DNA of 64,000 bases from Bradyrhizobium nivariense (GTDB lineage: Bacteria; Pseudomonadota; Alphaproteobacteria; Rhizobiales; Xanthobacteraceae): assembly GCF_029846715.1 (NCBI RefSeq), contig NZ_JARVWW010000027.1, forward strand, positions 42,843 to 106,842, given 5' to 3'. Below, piece by piece: positions 1 to 9,861 of the stretch (its first letter is position 1; each line of letters starts with the position of its first letter). Made by a program: the position numbers and the translations under genes. Below the pieces are notes generated by a model. It saw only the letters and a program-made list of their open reading frames with translations, searched no databases and was not told the origin of the DNA.

Positions 1-1
1 A

Positions 2-766
2 TGCCGCCCGACCCTCGATCTGCGGTCGCTCACGCCTGCGCGCGTCGCGCTCGGGCGCAGCGGCGCGAGTTTGCCGACGCGCGCGTTGCTCGATTTCACG
101 CTGGACCATGCCCGCGCCCGCGATGCCGTGCATGCCGCCTTCGACGCGCCGCGGCTGGTCGCCGATCTCCGCGCGCTTGGCCTCGTCGTCACCGAGGCGC
201 GGAGCCAGGCGGGCGACCGCCGGGACTATCTGCGGCGGCCCGATCTGGGCAGACAGCTCGATGCCGGATCAGTCGAGGCTCTGGCGCGGAGTGCCTCGGA
301 GCCGTGCCCACTCGCGGTCGTGATCGGCGACGGCCTGTCGGCGGCCGCGGTCCACGCCCATGCGGCCGCGCTGGTGATGCGCCTGCTGCCGTTGCTCGCA
401 GCCGATGATGGTGTCGCGATCGGCCATGTCGTCGTCGCCTCAGGCGCGCGCGTCGCGCTCGGCGACGAGATCGGCGCCATTCTCGGCGCGTGCATGGTCG
501 TGACGCTGATCGGCGAGCGGCCAGGCCTGTCGGCGCCCGACAGTCTCGGCGCCTATCTGACCTTCGCGCCGAAGCCGGGCCGCGCCGATGCCGAGCGCAA
601 TTGCGTGTCGAACATCCACAAGGCCGGGCTGAGCTATGACGAGGCCGCCTTCAAGATCGCCTGGCTGATCCGCGAAGGGCTGGCCCGGGAGGTCACCGGC
701 GTGGCGCTGAAGGACGAGAGCGCGGACCGGGCGCCGCGTCGAATTGGCACGGCTTTGCCCGAATGA
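2..766 (+). CDS. eutC: Ethanolamine ammonia-lyase small subunit (5' end outside window)
   Basis: EutC is the light chain of the adenosylcobalamin-dependent lyase that splits ethanolamine into acetaldehyde and ammonia. The reading frame is open from the first bases of the window: DLRSLTPARVALGRSG is already coding before the first possible internal start (TTG at 71), so the gene begins upstream. Conserved EutC blocks visible are PTRALLDF, VVIGDGLSAAAV and NCVSNIHKAGLSY near the C-terminus. It ends with TGA at 764-766. The large subunit eutB is expected just upstream but cannot be seen. No terminator is obvious in the 206 bp to the next gene. Confidence 0.93.
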   Translation, partial: CRPTLDLRSLTPARVALGRSGASLPTRALLDFTLDHARARDAVHAAFDAPRLVADLRALGLVVTEARSQAGDRRDYLRRPDLGRQLDAGSVEALARSASEPCPLAVVIGDGLSAAAVHAHAAALVMRLLPLLAADDGVAIGHVVVASGARVALGDEIGAILGACMVVTLIGERPGLSAPDSLGAYLTFAPKPGRADAERNCVSNIHKAGLSYDEAAFKIAWLIREGLAREVTGVALKDESADRAPRRIGTALPE

Positions 767-972
767 CGGGCATTCCGGCAAAATCGCCACAACTTGATCG
801 ATTTGGCCACACTTCGCCTGCTTGCGAGAAGGGTGACTGACCTGCTAAACCCCTCGCGGCGATTTTCCGCGCATTTTCAAAGGGCAAGCCTCCCCATTGG
901 TATGGCATTTTCAAGCCGTTCGCGGGGCGCAATAAGCTCACCAACCGAGCCGATTTAGGAACTGGACAAGGC

Positions 973-3339
973 ATGCTCGAAAAGCACCGCGAGAATGAGG
1001 TTCATGTCGACAAGGTCGAGCAGGGACCTGCGTCCTCCATCGCCTTCGGGCTCGAGCGCATCGGGCTGATCGCCGTCCGGACGCCGATCGTCTCCTGCAT
1101 CGTGTTGCTCGTGCTTATCGTCGGCGCCGTGTTCGGCATTCACCGGATCAAGATCGACGATTCGCTGTCGCAGCTGTTCCGGTCCAACACGCCGGAATTT
1201 CGCCAGTATGAAGCGGTGACAAAGAAGTTCCCGGCCGAGGAGTTCGATGTCCTCGTCGTGGTCGAGGGCAAGAATCTGCTGGCGCGGAACAATCTCGAGA
1301 AGCTGCGCGACTTCGTCACCGACATGCAGCTCGTCGAGGGCACGCGCGGACTGGTCTCACTGTTCTCCGCGCGTCAGGCGCCGGCGCCCGGCAAGCTGCC
1401 GGCGGCACTGTTCCCGCCCGAGCTGCCCGAAGGCGCCGACTACGACAAGTTCATCGAGACCGTCAAAAACAACGAGATCATCCGCGGCAAGCTGTTGTCG
1501 GAGGACGGCACGCTCGCACTGATCGTGCTGTCGCTCGATCCGGAGGTGGTCGCCTCCAGCAAGCTGACCAAGACCGTCACCGACATCCGCGCCCTGATGA
1601 AGGAGGACCTCAGCGACACCGGGCTCAACGTGCAGCTCTCCGGCGTGCCGGTGATGCAGCTCGAGATCCGCAACGCGGTCGAGCGCGACGGGCTCACCTA
1701 CAACATCCTCGGCATTCTCGCCGGCTGTGTCATCGCGATCATCTTCTTCCGCAAGATCTCGTTCATGGTGGCGGCGGCGTTCCCGCCGATGATCGCGATC
1801 CTGCTGGCGCTTGGTGCGCTCGGCTGGGCCAATTTCAATCTCAACATGTTCCTGAACGTGATGACGCCGCTCATCATGGTCATCAGCTTCTCGGACTCGA
1901 TGCAGCTCACCTTCGCCGCGCGCGACCGGCTGATCGCGGGCCAGGACAAGTTCACCGCATTCAAGAACGCGGTGCTGGTGGTGGGACCAGCCTGCGTGCT
2001 GACGCACGGCACCGCCGGCATTTCCTTCATCGCACTCCAGTTCTCCGACTCCGATTTGATCCGCAAGTTCGGCGAGGCGGGTCTCGCCGCCACCATCATC
2101 GCGCTGGTCGCGGTGTTGTCGCTGGTGCCGGTGTTCGGCGTGCTGCTCGTGCGCAACGAGAAAGTCTTTGCGACCAAATTCCAGAGCGCGGATGCCGGCG
2201 TGCAGGCGCTGCGCAATTTCTGCTACTGGATCGCCGTGCGCATGGTGAGCCGCCCCGGCCTGTTCAGCCTGATCGCCGTGTTGTTCGTTGGCGGCCTCGG
2301 CGTCATCTACGCCAATCTGGAGCCGCGCTACCGGCTCGCCGACCAGGTGCCGGACAAGCGCCAGGCGGTCGCTGCCAGCGACCGGCTCGACGCCAAGCTC
2401 ACCGGCGCCAACCCGGTCAACGTTCTGATCCAGTTCCCCAAGGGTGAATCGCTCTATTCGCCGGAGACGCTGCAGACCATCGCGGACGTGCATTCGACGG
2501 TGGAGAAGGCGGCCGGTGTCGGCAATGTCTGGTCGGTCGAGACCCTGCGCCGCTGGCTCGCGGAAAAGGCCGGCAGCGCCGACGTCGCGACGCTGAAGGA
2601 ATATGTCAGCGTCATTCCCGAGCATCTGGTGCGTCGGTTCATCGATGCCGAGCAGGACGCCGTCGTGGTCGCAGGCCGCGTGCCCGACAAGGATTCCAGC
2701 CAACTCCTGCCGATCGTCGACAAGCTCGATTCCGAGCTCGACGCCGTCCGCAAGAAGCATCCCGGCTATGAAGTGGCGGTCACGGGTCTTGCCGCGATTG
2801 CCGCGCGCAACTCGGCCAGCATGATCGAGAAGCTGAATCGCGGTCTCACCGTCGAGTTCGCGCTGGTCGCGATCTTCATCGGCCTCGCCTTCCGCTCATG
2901 GGTCGTGATGTTCGCCTGCATCCTGCCGGGCATCTTCCCGGTGGTGATGTCGGGGACGGTGCTGTGGGCGATGGATGAGGGTCTGCAATTCGCCAGCGTC
3001 GTCGCGCTCACCGTCTCGTTCGGCCTGGGACTGAGTGCGACCATCCACTTCCTCAACCGCCTCAGGCTCGAGAGCAAGCCGGGCGTCGGCTCGGCGCTCG
3101 CGGTCGAGCGCGCGACCGTGCTGGTCGGCCCTGCGTTGATCCTGACCACGCTGGTGCTGGCCTGCGGTCTCGTCGTCACCGTGTTCTCCGACCTGCCGTC
3201 GCTGCGGCTGTTCGGCTGGCTCAGCGCGTTCTCGATGGTGATGGCGCTCGTCGCCGACCTCTTCATCCTGCGGCCGACGGCGATGTGGCTGATCAATCTG
3301 CACGCCAAGCTTCAGGGCGCGGACAAGCCGGCGATCTGA
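973..3339 (+). CDS. MMPL/RND superfamily exporter (HpnN-like paralogue)
   Basis: A 788-residue inner-membrane protein with the two-repeat RND/MMPL architecture. TM1 lies at about residues 37-56, followed by a periplasmic loop, a block of TM helices at about 240-400, a second lone TM at about 430-450, a second loop, and a final TM block at about 620-780. It belongs to the proton-driven lipid or hydrophobic-molecule exporters, the same superfamily as HpnN encoded about 21 kb downstream. It lies upstream of the hopanoid operon but is separated from it by two small genes and a terminator, so a role in hopanoid or lipid transport is only an inference. ATG start, with AAGG a few bases upstream. Confidence 0.85.
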   Translation: MLEKHRENEVHVDKVEQGPASSIAFGLERIGLIAVRTPIVSCIVLLVLIVGAVFGIHRIKIDDSLSQLFRSNTPEFRQYEAVTKKFPAEEFDVLVVVEGKNLLARNNLEKLRDFVTDMQLVEGTRGLVSLFSARQAPAPGKLPAALFPPELPEGADYDKFIETVKNNEIIRGKLLSEDGTLALIVLSLDPEVVASSKLTKTVTDIRALMKEDLSDTGLNVQLSGVPVMQLEIRNAVERDGLTYNILGILAGCVIAIIFFRKISFMVAAAFPPMIAILLALGALGWANFNLNMFLNVMTPLIMVISFSDSMQLTFAARDRLIAGQDKFTAFKNAVLVVGPACVLTHGTAGISFIALQFSDSDLIRKFGEAGLAATIIALVAVLSLVPVFGVLLVRNEKVFATKFQSADAGVQALRNFCYWIAVRMVSRPGLFSLIAVLFVGGLGVIYANLEPRYRLADQVPDKRQAVAASDRLDAKLTGANPVNVLIQFPKGESLYSPETLQTIADVHSTVEKAAGVGNVWSVETLRRWLAEKAGSADVATLKEYVSVIPEHLVRRFIDAEQDAVVVAGRVPDKDSSQLLPIVDKLDSELDAVRKKHPGYEVAVTGLAAIAARNSASMIEKLNRGLTVEFALVAIFIGLAFRSWVVMFACILPGIFPVVMSGTVLWAMDEGLQFASVVALTVSFGLGLSATIHFLNRLRLESKPGVGSALAVERATVLVGPALILTTLVLACGLVVTVFSDLPSLRLFGWLSAFSMVMALVADLFILRPTAMWLINLHAKLQGADKPAI

Positions 3340-3410
3340 GCGGCTTCATTCATCGGACATGGAATCGGCGCGGTCTGGGCGACTGCGCCGCGTTTCCGAA
3401 AAACAGCAAG

Positions 3411-3432
3411 CCCCGGTTCGCGAGAACCGGGG
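3411..3432 (-). terminator. Hairpin terminator after the secreted protein gene
   Basis: Perfect 9-bp arms CCCCGGTTC / GAACCGGGG around a GCGA loop. Read on the minus strand the hairpin is followed by a T-rich run (GCTGTTTTTC), so it best serves the minus-strand gene ending at 3463. It may also stop read-through from the exporter on the plus strand. Confidence 0.7.
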
Positions 3433-3462
3433 GCCGCGATCCTTTCGATGCGGTAAGAGCTA

Positions 3463-3960
3463 TCAGCCCTTCGTCATCGTGATGTTGACGCCGCGGATCT
3501 CGCCCTTGGAGGAGATCTGCACCGTTTGCTTGGTGCCATTGGTGCGCAGCGACAAATTGGCGGCAAAGCCGTTGGCCTCGACGAACACCTCGATCTGGCC
3601 GCCACCGGCGGTGCCCTGGAGATTGCCGAAGATGTTGCGGCTGGCCTCGCTCCAATTGCCGGAGATGCGCTCGCCCTGGCTTGTCACGTCGCTGGTCAGG
3701 TCGAACTTGTAGCTGTCGGACGCGCAGTGCAGCGCCTGCTTGAGGTTGAGGCCGCTGCCGGCGACCTTGTAGTCCGCCTTGCAGCGGATGCGCTCGGTGG
3801 AGCCGTCGGACAGCGACACTGTGCCGGTGCCGGTCCACGCGCCGTCGAAACCGGCAAACGGTCCGGACGACTGAGCCTGACTTGCCGAAACCGAGAAGAG
3901 CAGCACAGCGCCGATGCCAGCCGCCTTGATTGCCAGTTCAGATCGCCCAAAGAATTTCAT
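3463..3960 (-). CDS. Secreted protein of unknown function
   Basis: 165 residues from the ATG at 3958-3960. The frame stays open further upstream, but the chosen start gives a clean Sec signal peptide (MKFFGRSELAIKAAGIGAVL followed by a cleavage site after SASQA), leaving about 136 mature residues. The mature part is rich in Gly, Ser, Thr and alternating hydrophobics and has two cysteines (RCKADYKV, LHCASDS), which suggests a beta-rich periplasmic domain with a disulphide. I do not recognise a named family. It is divergent from the small Cys-repeat gene at 4423. Confidence 0.75.
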   Translation of the reverse strand: MKFFGRSELAIKAAGIGAVLLFSVSASQAQSSGPFAGFDGAWTGTGTVSLSDGSTERIRCKADYKVAGSGLNLKQALHCASDSYKFDLTSDVTSQGERISGNWSEASRNIFGNLQGTAGGGQIEVFVEANGFAANLSLRTNGTKQTVQISSKGEIRGVNITMTKG

Positions 3961-4422
3961 CTCAAATATCCCGTTCTGGAACGACGTCCGCTTTCGATTG
4001 AGAACGTCTCGCCACATCGAAGGTTTAGTGTTCCGAGCCTGTGTCAGGTTCAATGTCTGCCCGCCCCCACATGTCGGCATCGCGAAGCGCGCTTGCCATG
4101 GTTCGCCTCCGGATTCTCTGTGTTTCGGTATGTTTCTGGCGCCCAAGGCGGGGTGGAGCGATGCAGCTCTGCAACAGGTGCGCGGCAAAACGCAGCGTGC
4201 CTGAATTATGACGTAGTATCAATCTCTTACATTTGCCAGAGAAGGTGCAGGGAAGACCTGATTTGGTGGACGTGGCGCCAATTTGGCCGCATTTGCCAGT
4301 GCTTGTGCCTTCTCCGAGGCCGCACTTTCCGCGGCGACTTGCCATCAGAACAATCCGTTCCGGTCGTCCGCCCTGTGCTGTCCGGGATCGGTGCGATTCT
4401 GCCGTCAGAATGAAGGAATACA
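3961..4422. other. Gene-free divergent intergenic region (462 bp)
   Basis: Lies between two divergently transcribed genes for secreted proteins, so it must hold both promoters. I see no convincing -35/-10 pair and no coding signal; the open frames crossing it have no recognisable protein content. A 10-bp palindrome GTTCTGGAAC sits near 3973, a little upstream of the minus-strand start. Confidence 0.5.
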
Positions 4423-4656
4423 ATGCGTAAGCTTCTCGTCGCTCTCACCTTGCTGTCGGCATCCCTCTCGACCGCAGCGTTCGCCCAGCAAGGGCGCGGC
4501 ACGGACGCCGAGCAGAAGGCCTGCTCGCGCGATGTGCAGAAGCTCTGCCGTCCGGTCATCGACCAGGGCGATTTCACCATCCTGGCCTGCCTCAAGGAGA
4601 ACCGGGCCAAGATCTCGCAGGCCTGTGACCAGGTCCTGAAGAACCACAACCAGTAA
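4423..4656 (+). CDS. Small periplasmic cysteine-rich repeat protein
   Basis: 77 residues with a Sec signal peptide (MRKLLVALTLLSASLSTAAF, cleavage after AFA). The mature peptide holds one unit of the Cys-rich repeat known from Golgi GLG1-type proteins (PF00839-like): four cysteines in ACSRDVQKLC, ILACLKENR and SQACDQVL. Such small proteins are common in Bradyrhizobium; no biochemical role is established that I know of. A clear AAGGA ribosome site precedes the ATG by about six bases, and a strong terminator follows, so it is a single-gene unit. Confidence 0.8.
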   Translation: MRKLLVALTLLSASLSTAAFAQQGRGTDAEQKACSRDVQKLCRPVIDQGDFTILACLKENRAKISQACDQVLKNHNQ

Positions 4657-4674
4657 GCTCGGCCACTGGCCGAC

Positions 4675-4700
4675 AAAAGGCGGCCCCCGGGCCGCCTTTT
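4675..4700 (+). terminator. Rho-independent terminator after the Cys-rich protein
   Basis: Perfect 12-bp arms AAAAGGCGGCCC and GGGCCGCCTTTT separated by two bases, 19 bp after the stop codon. It insulates the hopanoid operon from upstream transcription. Confidence 0.85.
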
Positions 4701-4849
4701 CGGGCCTGATCCGCAAAGGGCAGCCATCGAGAGACGGGATTGGTTTTGCGGCCGTATTCCCCTATATGGGGGCCGCGGCGGCATCGCCGGCACGGGCCCG
4801 CGCGAGCGAAAAAGCCCTTCCTGTCCAAACGATTGTAGACCAGCCCTCG

Positions 4850-5734
4850 ATGACCTCTGCGAGTGAATTGCGATCCGGCAAGGGTGAGCGCGACGAGAAT
4901 TTTCCCGTCGCGTCCTGGATCATTCATCCGCGTCATCGCGCGCTGATCCTGGCGTATTACAATTTCGTCCGCACCGCCGACGACATCGCCGACCACGCCA
5001 CGCTGCCGCCGGACGAGAAGCTCGCTTATCTCGACCTGCTCGAGGCGGAATTGCTTGGCACGGGCGACACCCAGGCCGAGGCCGTCAGCTTGCGGCGCGC
5101 GCTGGCCGAACGCGGCATGGCGCCGCGCCACGCGCTCGACGTGCTCATCGCGTTCCGCATGGACGTGACCAAGCTGCGCTACGAAAACTGGGACGAGGTC
5201 ATCCACTATTGCCGGTATTCGGCGATGCCGGTCGGCCGCTTCATGCTCGACGTCCATGGTGAGAGCACCTCGACCTGGGCCGCGTCGGATGCGCTCTGCG
5301 CCGCGCTGCAGATCAACAACCACCTCCAGGATTGCGGCAGGGATTTCCGCGAGCTCAACCGCGTCTATCTGCCGCGCGATGCGCTGGCCGCAAGCGGCGC
5401 TTCGGTCGAGCAGCTCGGACTGGCGCAGTCGCCGCCGGCGATGCTGGCCTGCCTTCAGGCGCTCGCCGTGCGCAACGAAGCGCTGCTCAACGACGGCAGG
5501 TCGCTCAGCGCGGAGATCAGGGATTTCCGCCTCGGCGTCGACGTCTCGGTGATCCAGGCCTATGCCGACCGCATCGTGCGCCTCCTGAAGGTACGTGATC
5601 CCCTGCGCGAGCGCGTGCACCTGAACAAGCTCGAGCTCCTCACCTTCAGCCTCGCCGGCATGATCGGCGAAGTCGGCCGCCGCGCGATCGGGCGCAAGGC
5701 CATTTCCAGACCGGGGACTGCTCATGACGCTTGA
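4850..5734 (+). CDS. hpnC: Hydroxysqualene synthase HpnC
   Basis: Second enzyme of the three-step bacterial squalene route: it converts presqualene diphosphate made by HpnD to hydroxysqualene. 294 residues from the ATG at 4850; the frame is open further upstream but conservation starts near GERDENFPVASW. The first Asp-rich motif DDIAD is at about 44-48 and the second region NNHLQDCGRD at about 156-165, the degenerate version typical of HpnC rather than HpnD. First gene of the hopanoid operon; it overlaps hpnD by 11 bp, implying translational coupling. The enzyme is cytosolic or loosely membrane associated. Confidence 0.93.
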   Translation: MTSASELRSGKGERDENFPVASWIIHPRHRALILAYYNFVRTADDIADHATLPPDEKLAYLDLLEAELLGTGDTQAEAVSLRRALAERGMAPRHALDVLIAFRMDVTKLRYENWDEVIHYCRYSAMPVGRFMLDVHGESTSTWAASDALCAALQINNHLQDCGRDFRELNRVYLPRDALAASGASVEQLGLAQSPPAMLACLQALAVRNEALLNDGRSLSAEIRDFRLGVDVSVIQAYADRIVRLLKVRDPLRERVHLNKLELLTFSLAGMIGEVGRRAIGRKAISRPGTAHDA

Positions 5735-6563
5735 GGCGACCTCGCCCGGCGCCAGTTATGGCTCGACCGCATCCGGCAGTTCGTTCTACGCCGCGATGCG
5801 CATCCTGCCGCACGACCAGCGCGAAGCGATGTTCCAGATCTACAGCTTCTGCCGTCAGGTCGACGACATCGCCGATTCCGATGGCCCGCGCGACGAGCGG
5901 CTCGCCGCCCTTCAGGCGTGGCGCAACGACATCGATGCGCTCTACCAGGGCAATCCGCCGCCGCGGCTGAAGGACTACGTCACCTCGGTGAAGACCTTCG
6001 ACCTCAAGCGCGAGGATTTCCTCGCCATCGTCGACGGCATGGAGATGGACGTGCCGCAGGACATCCGCGCGCCTGACATGGCGACGCTGGATCTCTATTG
6101 CGATCGCGTCGCGAGCGCTGTGGGGCGGCTGTCGGTGCGGGTGTTCGGCCTGCCGGAAGGAGACGGCATCGAGCTCGCCCATCATCTTGGCCGCGCGCTC
6201 CAGCTCACCAACATCCTGCGCGACATCGACGAGGACGCGGGCCTCGGCCGGCTCTATCTGCCGCGCGAAGCGCTGCTGCATGCCGGCATCACCTCCAATG
6301 AGCCGAACCGCGTGATCGTCGAGCGCGCGCTGCCGAAGGTCTGCCTGCCGCTGGCGCAACGCGCGAAGGCGCATTTCGAGGAGTCGGACGAGATCATGAA
6401 CCGCAACAAGCGCCGCTCGGTGCGCGCGCCGCGGATGATGTCGAAATACTATCATGCCATTCTGGATCTCCTGATCGCGCGCGGGTTCAACGCGCCGCGC
6501 GAGCCGGTGCGTGTGTCGAAGATCACACGCATCGCCATCCTGCTCCGTTACGCTCTCATCTGA
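5724..6563 (+). CDS. hpnD: Presqualene diphosphate synthase HpnD
   Basis: Condenses two farnesyl diphosphates to presqualene diphosphate, the first committed step to squalene. 279 residues of the trans-isoprenyl diphosphate synthase fold, with both Mg-binding Asp motifs intact: DDIAD at 47-51 and DIDED at 167-171 within LTNILRDIDED. Its start lies inside the end of hpnC (11-bp overlap), and its stop TGA shares one base with the hpnE ATG. Both Asp motifs being canonical distinguishes it from HpnC next door. Confidence 0.95.
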   Translation: MTLEATSPGASYGSTASGSSFYAAMRILPHDQREAMFQIYSFCRQVDDIADSDGPRDERLAALQAWRNDIDALYQGNPPPRLKDYVTSVKTFDLKREDFLAIVDGMEMDVPQDIRAPDMATLDLYCDRVASAVGRLSVRVFGLPEGDGIELAHHLGRALQLTNILRDIDEDAGLGRLYLPREALLHAGITSNEPNRVIVERALPKVCLPLAQRAKAHFEESDEIMNRNKRRSVRAPRMMSKYYHAILDLLIARGFNAPREPVRVSKITRIAILLRYALI

Positions 6564-7819
6564 TGCAAAAAACAGCTCACATCATCGGTGCCGGAATTTC
6601 CGGCCTCTCCGCCGCCGTGCGGCTCGCCAATGCCGGTTTCAAGGTCGCCGTGCACGAGGCGACGCAGCAGGCCGGCGGCCGTTGTCGTTCCTATTTCGAC
6701 GGCGCCACCAATCTCACCATCGACAACGGCAATCATCTGCTGCTGTCCGGTAACAGCCATGCGCGCGCCTATGCGCGATCGATCAGCACCGAGGCGGGTC
6801 TCGTCGGTCCGGAGCGCGCGCAGTTTCCTTTCGTCGATATCACGACCGGGCAGCGCTGGCAGATCGACCTCGGCGACGGCCGGCTGCCGACCTGGGTGCT
6901 CGACGAGAGCCGCCGCGTCCCCGACACCGGGCTTGCCGATTATCTGAAGCTGGCGCCGCTGATCTGGGCGTCGGAAGAGACGCTGGTTGGAAAATCGATT
7001 CCCTGCGAGGGCGTCCTCTATCAGCGCCTGGTGCAGCCGCTGCTGCTTGCTGCGTTGAATGTCGATCCGCCCGAGGGTTCGGCCGGGCTCGCCGGCGCGA
7101 TCGTCCGCGAGACGCTGCTCGCCGGCGGACAGGCCTGTCGTCCCCTGATCGCGCGCGACGGGCTCAGTGCGGTGCTGATCGAGCCTGCCGTGACGTTCCT
7201 GCAGGCGCGTGGCCACTCCGTTCAGCTCGGCCACGAGCTACGCTCGTTTGCGACCAATGACGGCAAGGTCGGCGCGCTGAATTTCGGCGGCGAGGATGTG
7301 ATCCAGATCGGTGAGGGCGACGTCGTCGTGATGGCGGTGCCGCCGCGGGCTGCCTCCAACCTGCTGCCGGGCCTGAAGACGCCGACCGAATTCCGCGCCA
7401 TCGTGAATGCGCATTTCCGCGTTGAGCCGCCACCGGGGTCGGCTCCGATCCTCGGTGTGATCGGCGGCGTCGTGGAATGGCTGTTTGCATTCCCGAACCG
7501 GCTTTCCGTCACCATCAGCAACGGCGACCGCCTAGTCGAGATGCCGCGCGAGGAACTCGCGCAGGCGATCTGGAACGATGTCTGCAAGGCCGGCGGTGTT
7601 TCCGGCGAGCTGCCCCCTTGGCAGATCGTGCGCGAGCGCCGTGCCACATTTGCGGCGACGCCGGCGCAGAATGCCCTGCGCCCGGGTCCGGTCACTGCGC
7701 TCAAAAACCTGTTTCTTGCAGGCGATTGGACTGCTACGGGATTGCCTGCAACCATCGAGGGATCGGTCCGATCCGGTGATCGCGCCGCCGATCTGGTTCT
7801 GGCCGCCAAGGGATACTGA
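6563..7819 (+). CDS. hpnE: Hydroxysqualene dehydroxylase (FAD) HpnE
   Basis: FAD-dependent enzyme that reduces hydroxysqualene to squalene, closing the HpnCDE route. 418 residues of the amine-oxidase/phytoene-desaturase fold: N-terminal dinucleotide-binding GAGISG at 9-14, then HEATQQAGGRC, and the C-terminal FAD-contact block LAGDWTATGLPATIEG near 385-400. The TGATG junction with hpnD shows coupled translation. 74 bp separate it from the shc start. Confidence 0.94.
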   Translation: MQKTAHIIGAGISGLSAAVRLANAGFKVAVHEATQQAGGRCRSYFDGATNLTIDNGNHLLLSGNSHARAYARSISTEAGLVGPERAQFPFVDITTGQRWQIDLGDGRLPTWVLDESRRVPDTGLADYLKLAPLIWASEETLVGKSIPCEGVLYQRLVQPLLLAALNVDPPEGSAGLAGAIVRETLLAGGQACRPLIARDGLSAVLIEPAVTFLQARGHSVQLGHELRSFATNDGKVGALNFGGEDVIQIGEGDVVVMAVPPRAASNLLPGLKTPTEFRAIVNAHFRVEPPPGSAPILGVIGGVVEWLFAFPNRLSVTISNGDRLVEMPREELAQAIWNDVCKAGGVSGELPPWQIVRERRATFAATPAQNALRPGPVTALKNLFLAGDWTATGLPATIEGSVRSGDRAADLVLAAKGY

Positions 7820-7893
7820 CAGGCGGCCCTGACGGGCATTTGTCCCGATCAATTTCGGTCAATTTCAATCGACTATCGGAGCAATCGAGCGAG

Positions 7894-9861
7894 ATGGATT
7901 CCGTGAACGCGACCAGCCGCGAAGCCCTGGAATCGAAAATATTGGAATCGAGCATTGCGTCGGCCATCGAAGGCGTCCTCGGCTTTCAGCAATCCGACGG
8001 CCATTGGGTGTTCGAGCTCGAGGCCGATTGCACCATTCCGGCCGAATACATCCTGCTGCGCCATTATCTCGCCGAGCCCGTCGACCCGGTGCTCGAGGCC
8101 AAGATCGGCAACTATCTCCGCCGCGTCCAGGGCGCCCATGGTGGCTGGCCGCTGGTGCATGAGGGCGAGTTCGACATGAGTGCGAGTGTGAAGGCTTACT
8201 TCGCGCTCAAGATGATCGGCGATTCCACAGACAGTCCGCACATGGTGCGCGCGCGCGAGGCCATGCACGCCCGCGGCGGCGCCATCAACAGCAACGTCTT
8301 CACGCGCTTCATGCTGGCAATGTTCGGCGTCGTGACCTGGCGCGCGGTGCCGGTGCTGCCGATCGAGATCGTGCTGCTGCCGTTCTGGTCGCCGTTCCAT
8401 CTCAACAAGATTTCCTACTGGGCGCGCACCACCATGGTGCCGTTGATGGTGCTCGCAGCACTCAAGCCGCGCGCGAAAAATCCGAAGGGCGTCGGCATCG
8501 ACGAGCTGTTCCTCCAGGATCCGCGCTCGATCGGCATGACTGCCAAGGCGCCGCACCAGAGCATGGCCTGGTTCGTGCTCTTCCGCGCGCTTGACGGCAT
8601 CCTGCGTGTGATCGAGCCGATGTTTCCCAAGAGCCTGCGCAAGCGTGCCATCGACGCGGCGCTCGCCTTCACCGAGGAGCGGCTCAACGGCGAGGACGGC
8701 ATGGGCGCGATCTATCCGCCGATGGCCAACATCGTCATGATGTACGACGCGCTCGGCAAGGACGAGAACTTCCCGCCGCGCGCGGTCACGCGCCGGGGCA
8801 TCGACAAGCTGCTCGTGATCAAGGACGACGAAGCCTATTGCCAGCCCTGCGTCTCGCCGGTGTGGGACACGACGCTGACCGCGCACGCGCTGCTCGAAGC
8901 CGGCGGTGACAGGGCGGTGCCTGCCGCCAAGCAGGGTCTCGACTGGCTGATCCCGAAGCAGGAGCTCGAGGTGAAGGGTGACTGGGCGGTAAAGCGGCCC
9001 GATGTGCGCCCGGGCGGCTGGGCCTTCCAGTACAACAATGCGTATTACCCCGATCTCGACGACACTGCCGTGGTCGTGATGTCGATGGACCGCATGCGCC
9101 GGGAGCACGGCGCGAGCGGTTATGATGCCGCGATCGACCGTGCCCGGGAATGGATCGAGGGCATGCAGAGCGACGACGGCGGCTGGGCCGCCTTCGACGT
9201 CAACAATCTCGAATATTATCTGAACAACATCCCGTTCTCCGACCACGGTGCGCTGCTCGATCCGCCGACCGAGGACGTCACCGCGCGCTGCGTCTCGATG
9301 CTGGCCCAGCTTGGCGAGACCGCGAAGACCAGCAAGCGCGTGGCCGATGGGATCGCCTACCTCCGCAAGACCCAGCACCCGGAGGGCTCCTGGTACGGCC
9401 GCTGGGGCATGAACTTCATCTACGGAACCTGGTCGGTGCTGTGCGCCCTCAACATGGCTGGAGTTCCCCACACCGATCCGATGATGCGCAAGGCGGCCGA
9501 CTGGCTGGCCTCGATCCAAAACCAGGACGGGGGCTGGGGCGAGGACGCCGTCAGCTACCGCCTGGACTACCAGGGATGGGAGGCGGCCCCTTCGACCGCC
9601 TCGCAAACGGCATGGGCCTTGCTTGCCGTGATGGCTGCTGGCGAGGTTGATCACCCGGCCGTCGCCCGCGGGGTGGAGTACCTGATTGCAACACAGAACG
9701 AAAAAGGACTGTGGGACGAGCAGCGGTACACCGCCACGGGCTTTCCCCGCGTGTTCTATCTGCGGTACCATGGTTACTCGAAGTTCTTCCCGCTGTGGGC
9801 GTTGGCGCGGTATCGGAACTTGCGGGACACCAACAGCAGGGTGGTAGGGGTCGGAATGTGA
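7894..9861 (+). CDS. shc: Squalene-hopene cyclase
   Basis: Cyclises squalene to hopene and hopanol at the inner membrane. 655 residues from the ATG at 7894; an alternative TTG at 7840 would add 18 poorly conserved residues, and a GGAG stretch precedes the ATG. The catalytic acid motif DLDD sits at 387-390 (YYPDLDDTAVV), and several QW repeats are visible, such as QSDGHWVFE, QSDDGGWAAFD, HPEGSWYGRW, NQDGGWGED. Its stop overlaps the hpnG GTG start (GTGA). Also called hpnF in hopanoid nomenclature. Confidence 0.97.
   Translation: MDSVNATSREALESKILESSIASAIEGVLGFQQSDGHWVFELEADCTIPAEYILLRHYLAEPVDPVLEAKIGNYLRRVQGAHGGWPLVHEGEFDMSASVKAYFALKMIGDSTDSPHMVRAREAMHARGGAINSNVFTRFMLAMFGVVTWRAVPVLPIEIVLLPFWSPFHLNKISYWARTTMVPLMVLAALKPRAKNPKGVGIDELFLQDPRSIGMTAKAPHQSMAWFVLFRALDGILRVIEPMFPKSLRKRAIDAALAFTEERLNGEDGMGAIYPPMANIVMMYDALGKDENFPPRAVTRRGIDKLLVIKDDEAYCQPCVSPVWDTTLTAHALLEAGGDRAVPAAKQGLDWLIPKQELEVKGDWAVKRPDVRPGGWAFQYNNAYYPDLDDTAVVVMSMDRMRREHGASGYDAAIDRAREWIEGMQSDDGGWAAFDVNNLEYYLNNIPFSDHGALLDPPTEDVTARCVSMLAQLGETAKTSKRVADGIAYLRKTQHPEGSWYGRWGMNFIYGTWSVLCALNMAGVPHTDPMMRKAADWLASIQNQDGGWGEDAVSYRLDYQGWEAAPSTASQTAWALLAVMAAGEVDHPAVARGVEYLIATQNEKGLWDEQRYTATGFPRVFYLRYHGYSKFFPLWALARYRNLRDTNSRVVGVGM

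Noticed and set aside
1357..2760. Long minus-strand open frame (467 codons) across the first exporter gene
   Set aside because: It is antisense to a well-supported RND gene; the translation is dominated by His, Asp, Arg and Gln, typical of a GC-rich shadow frame.
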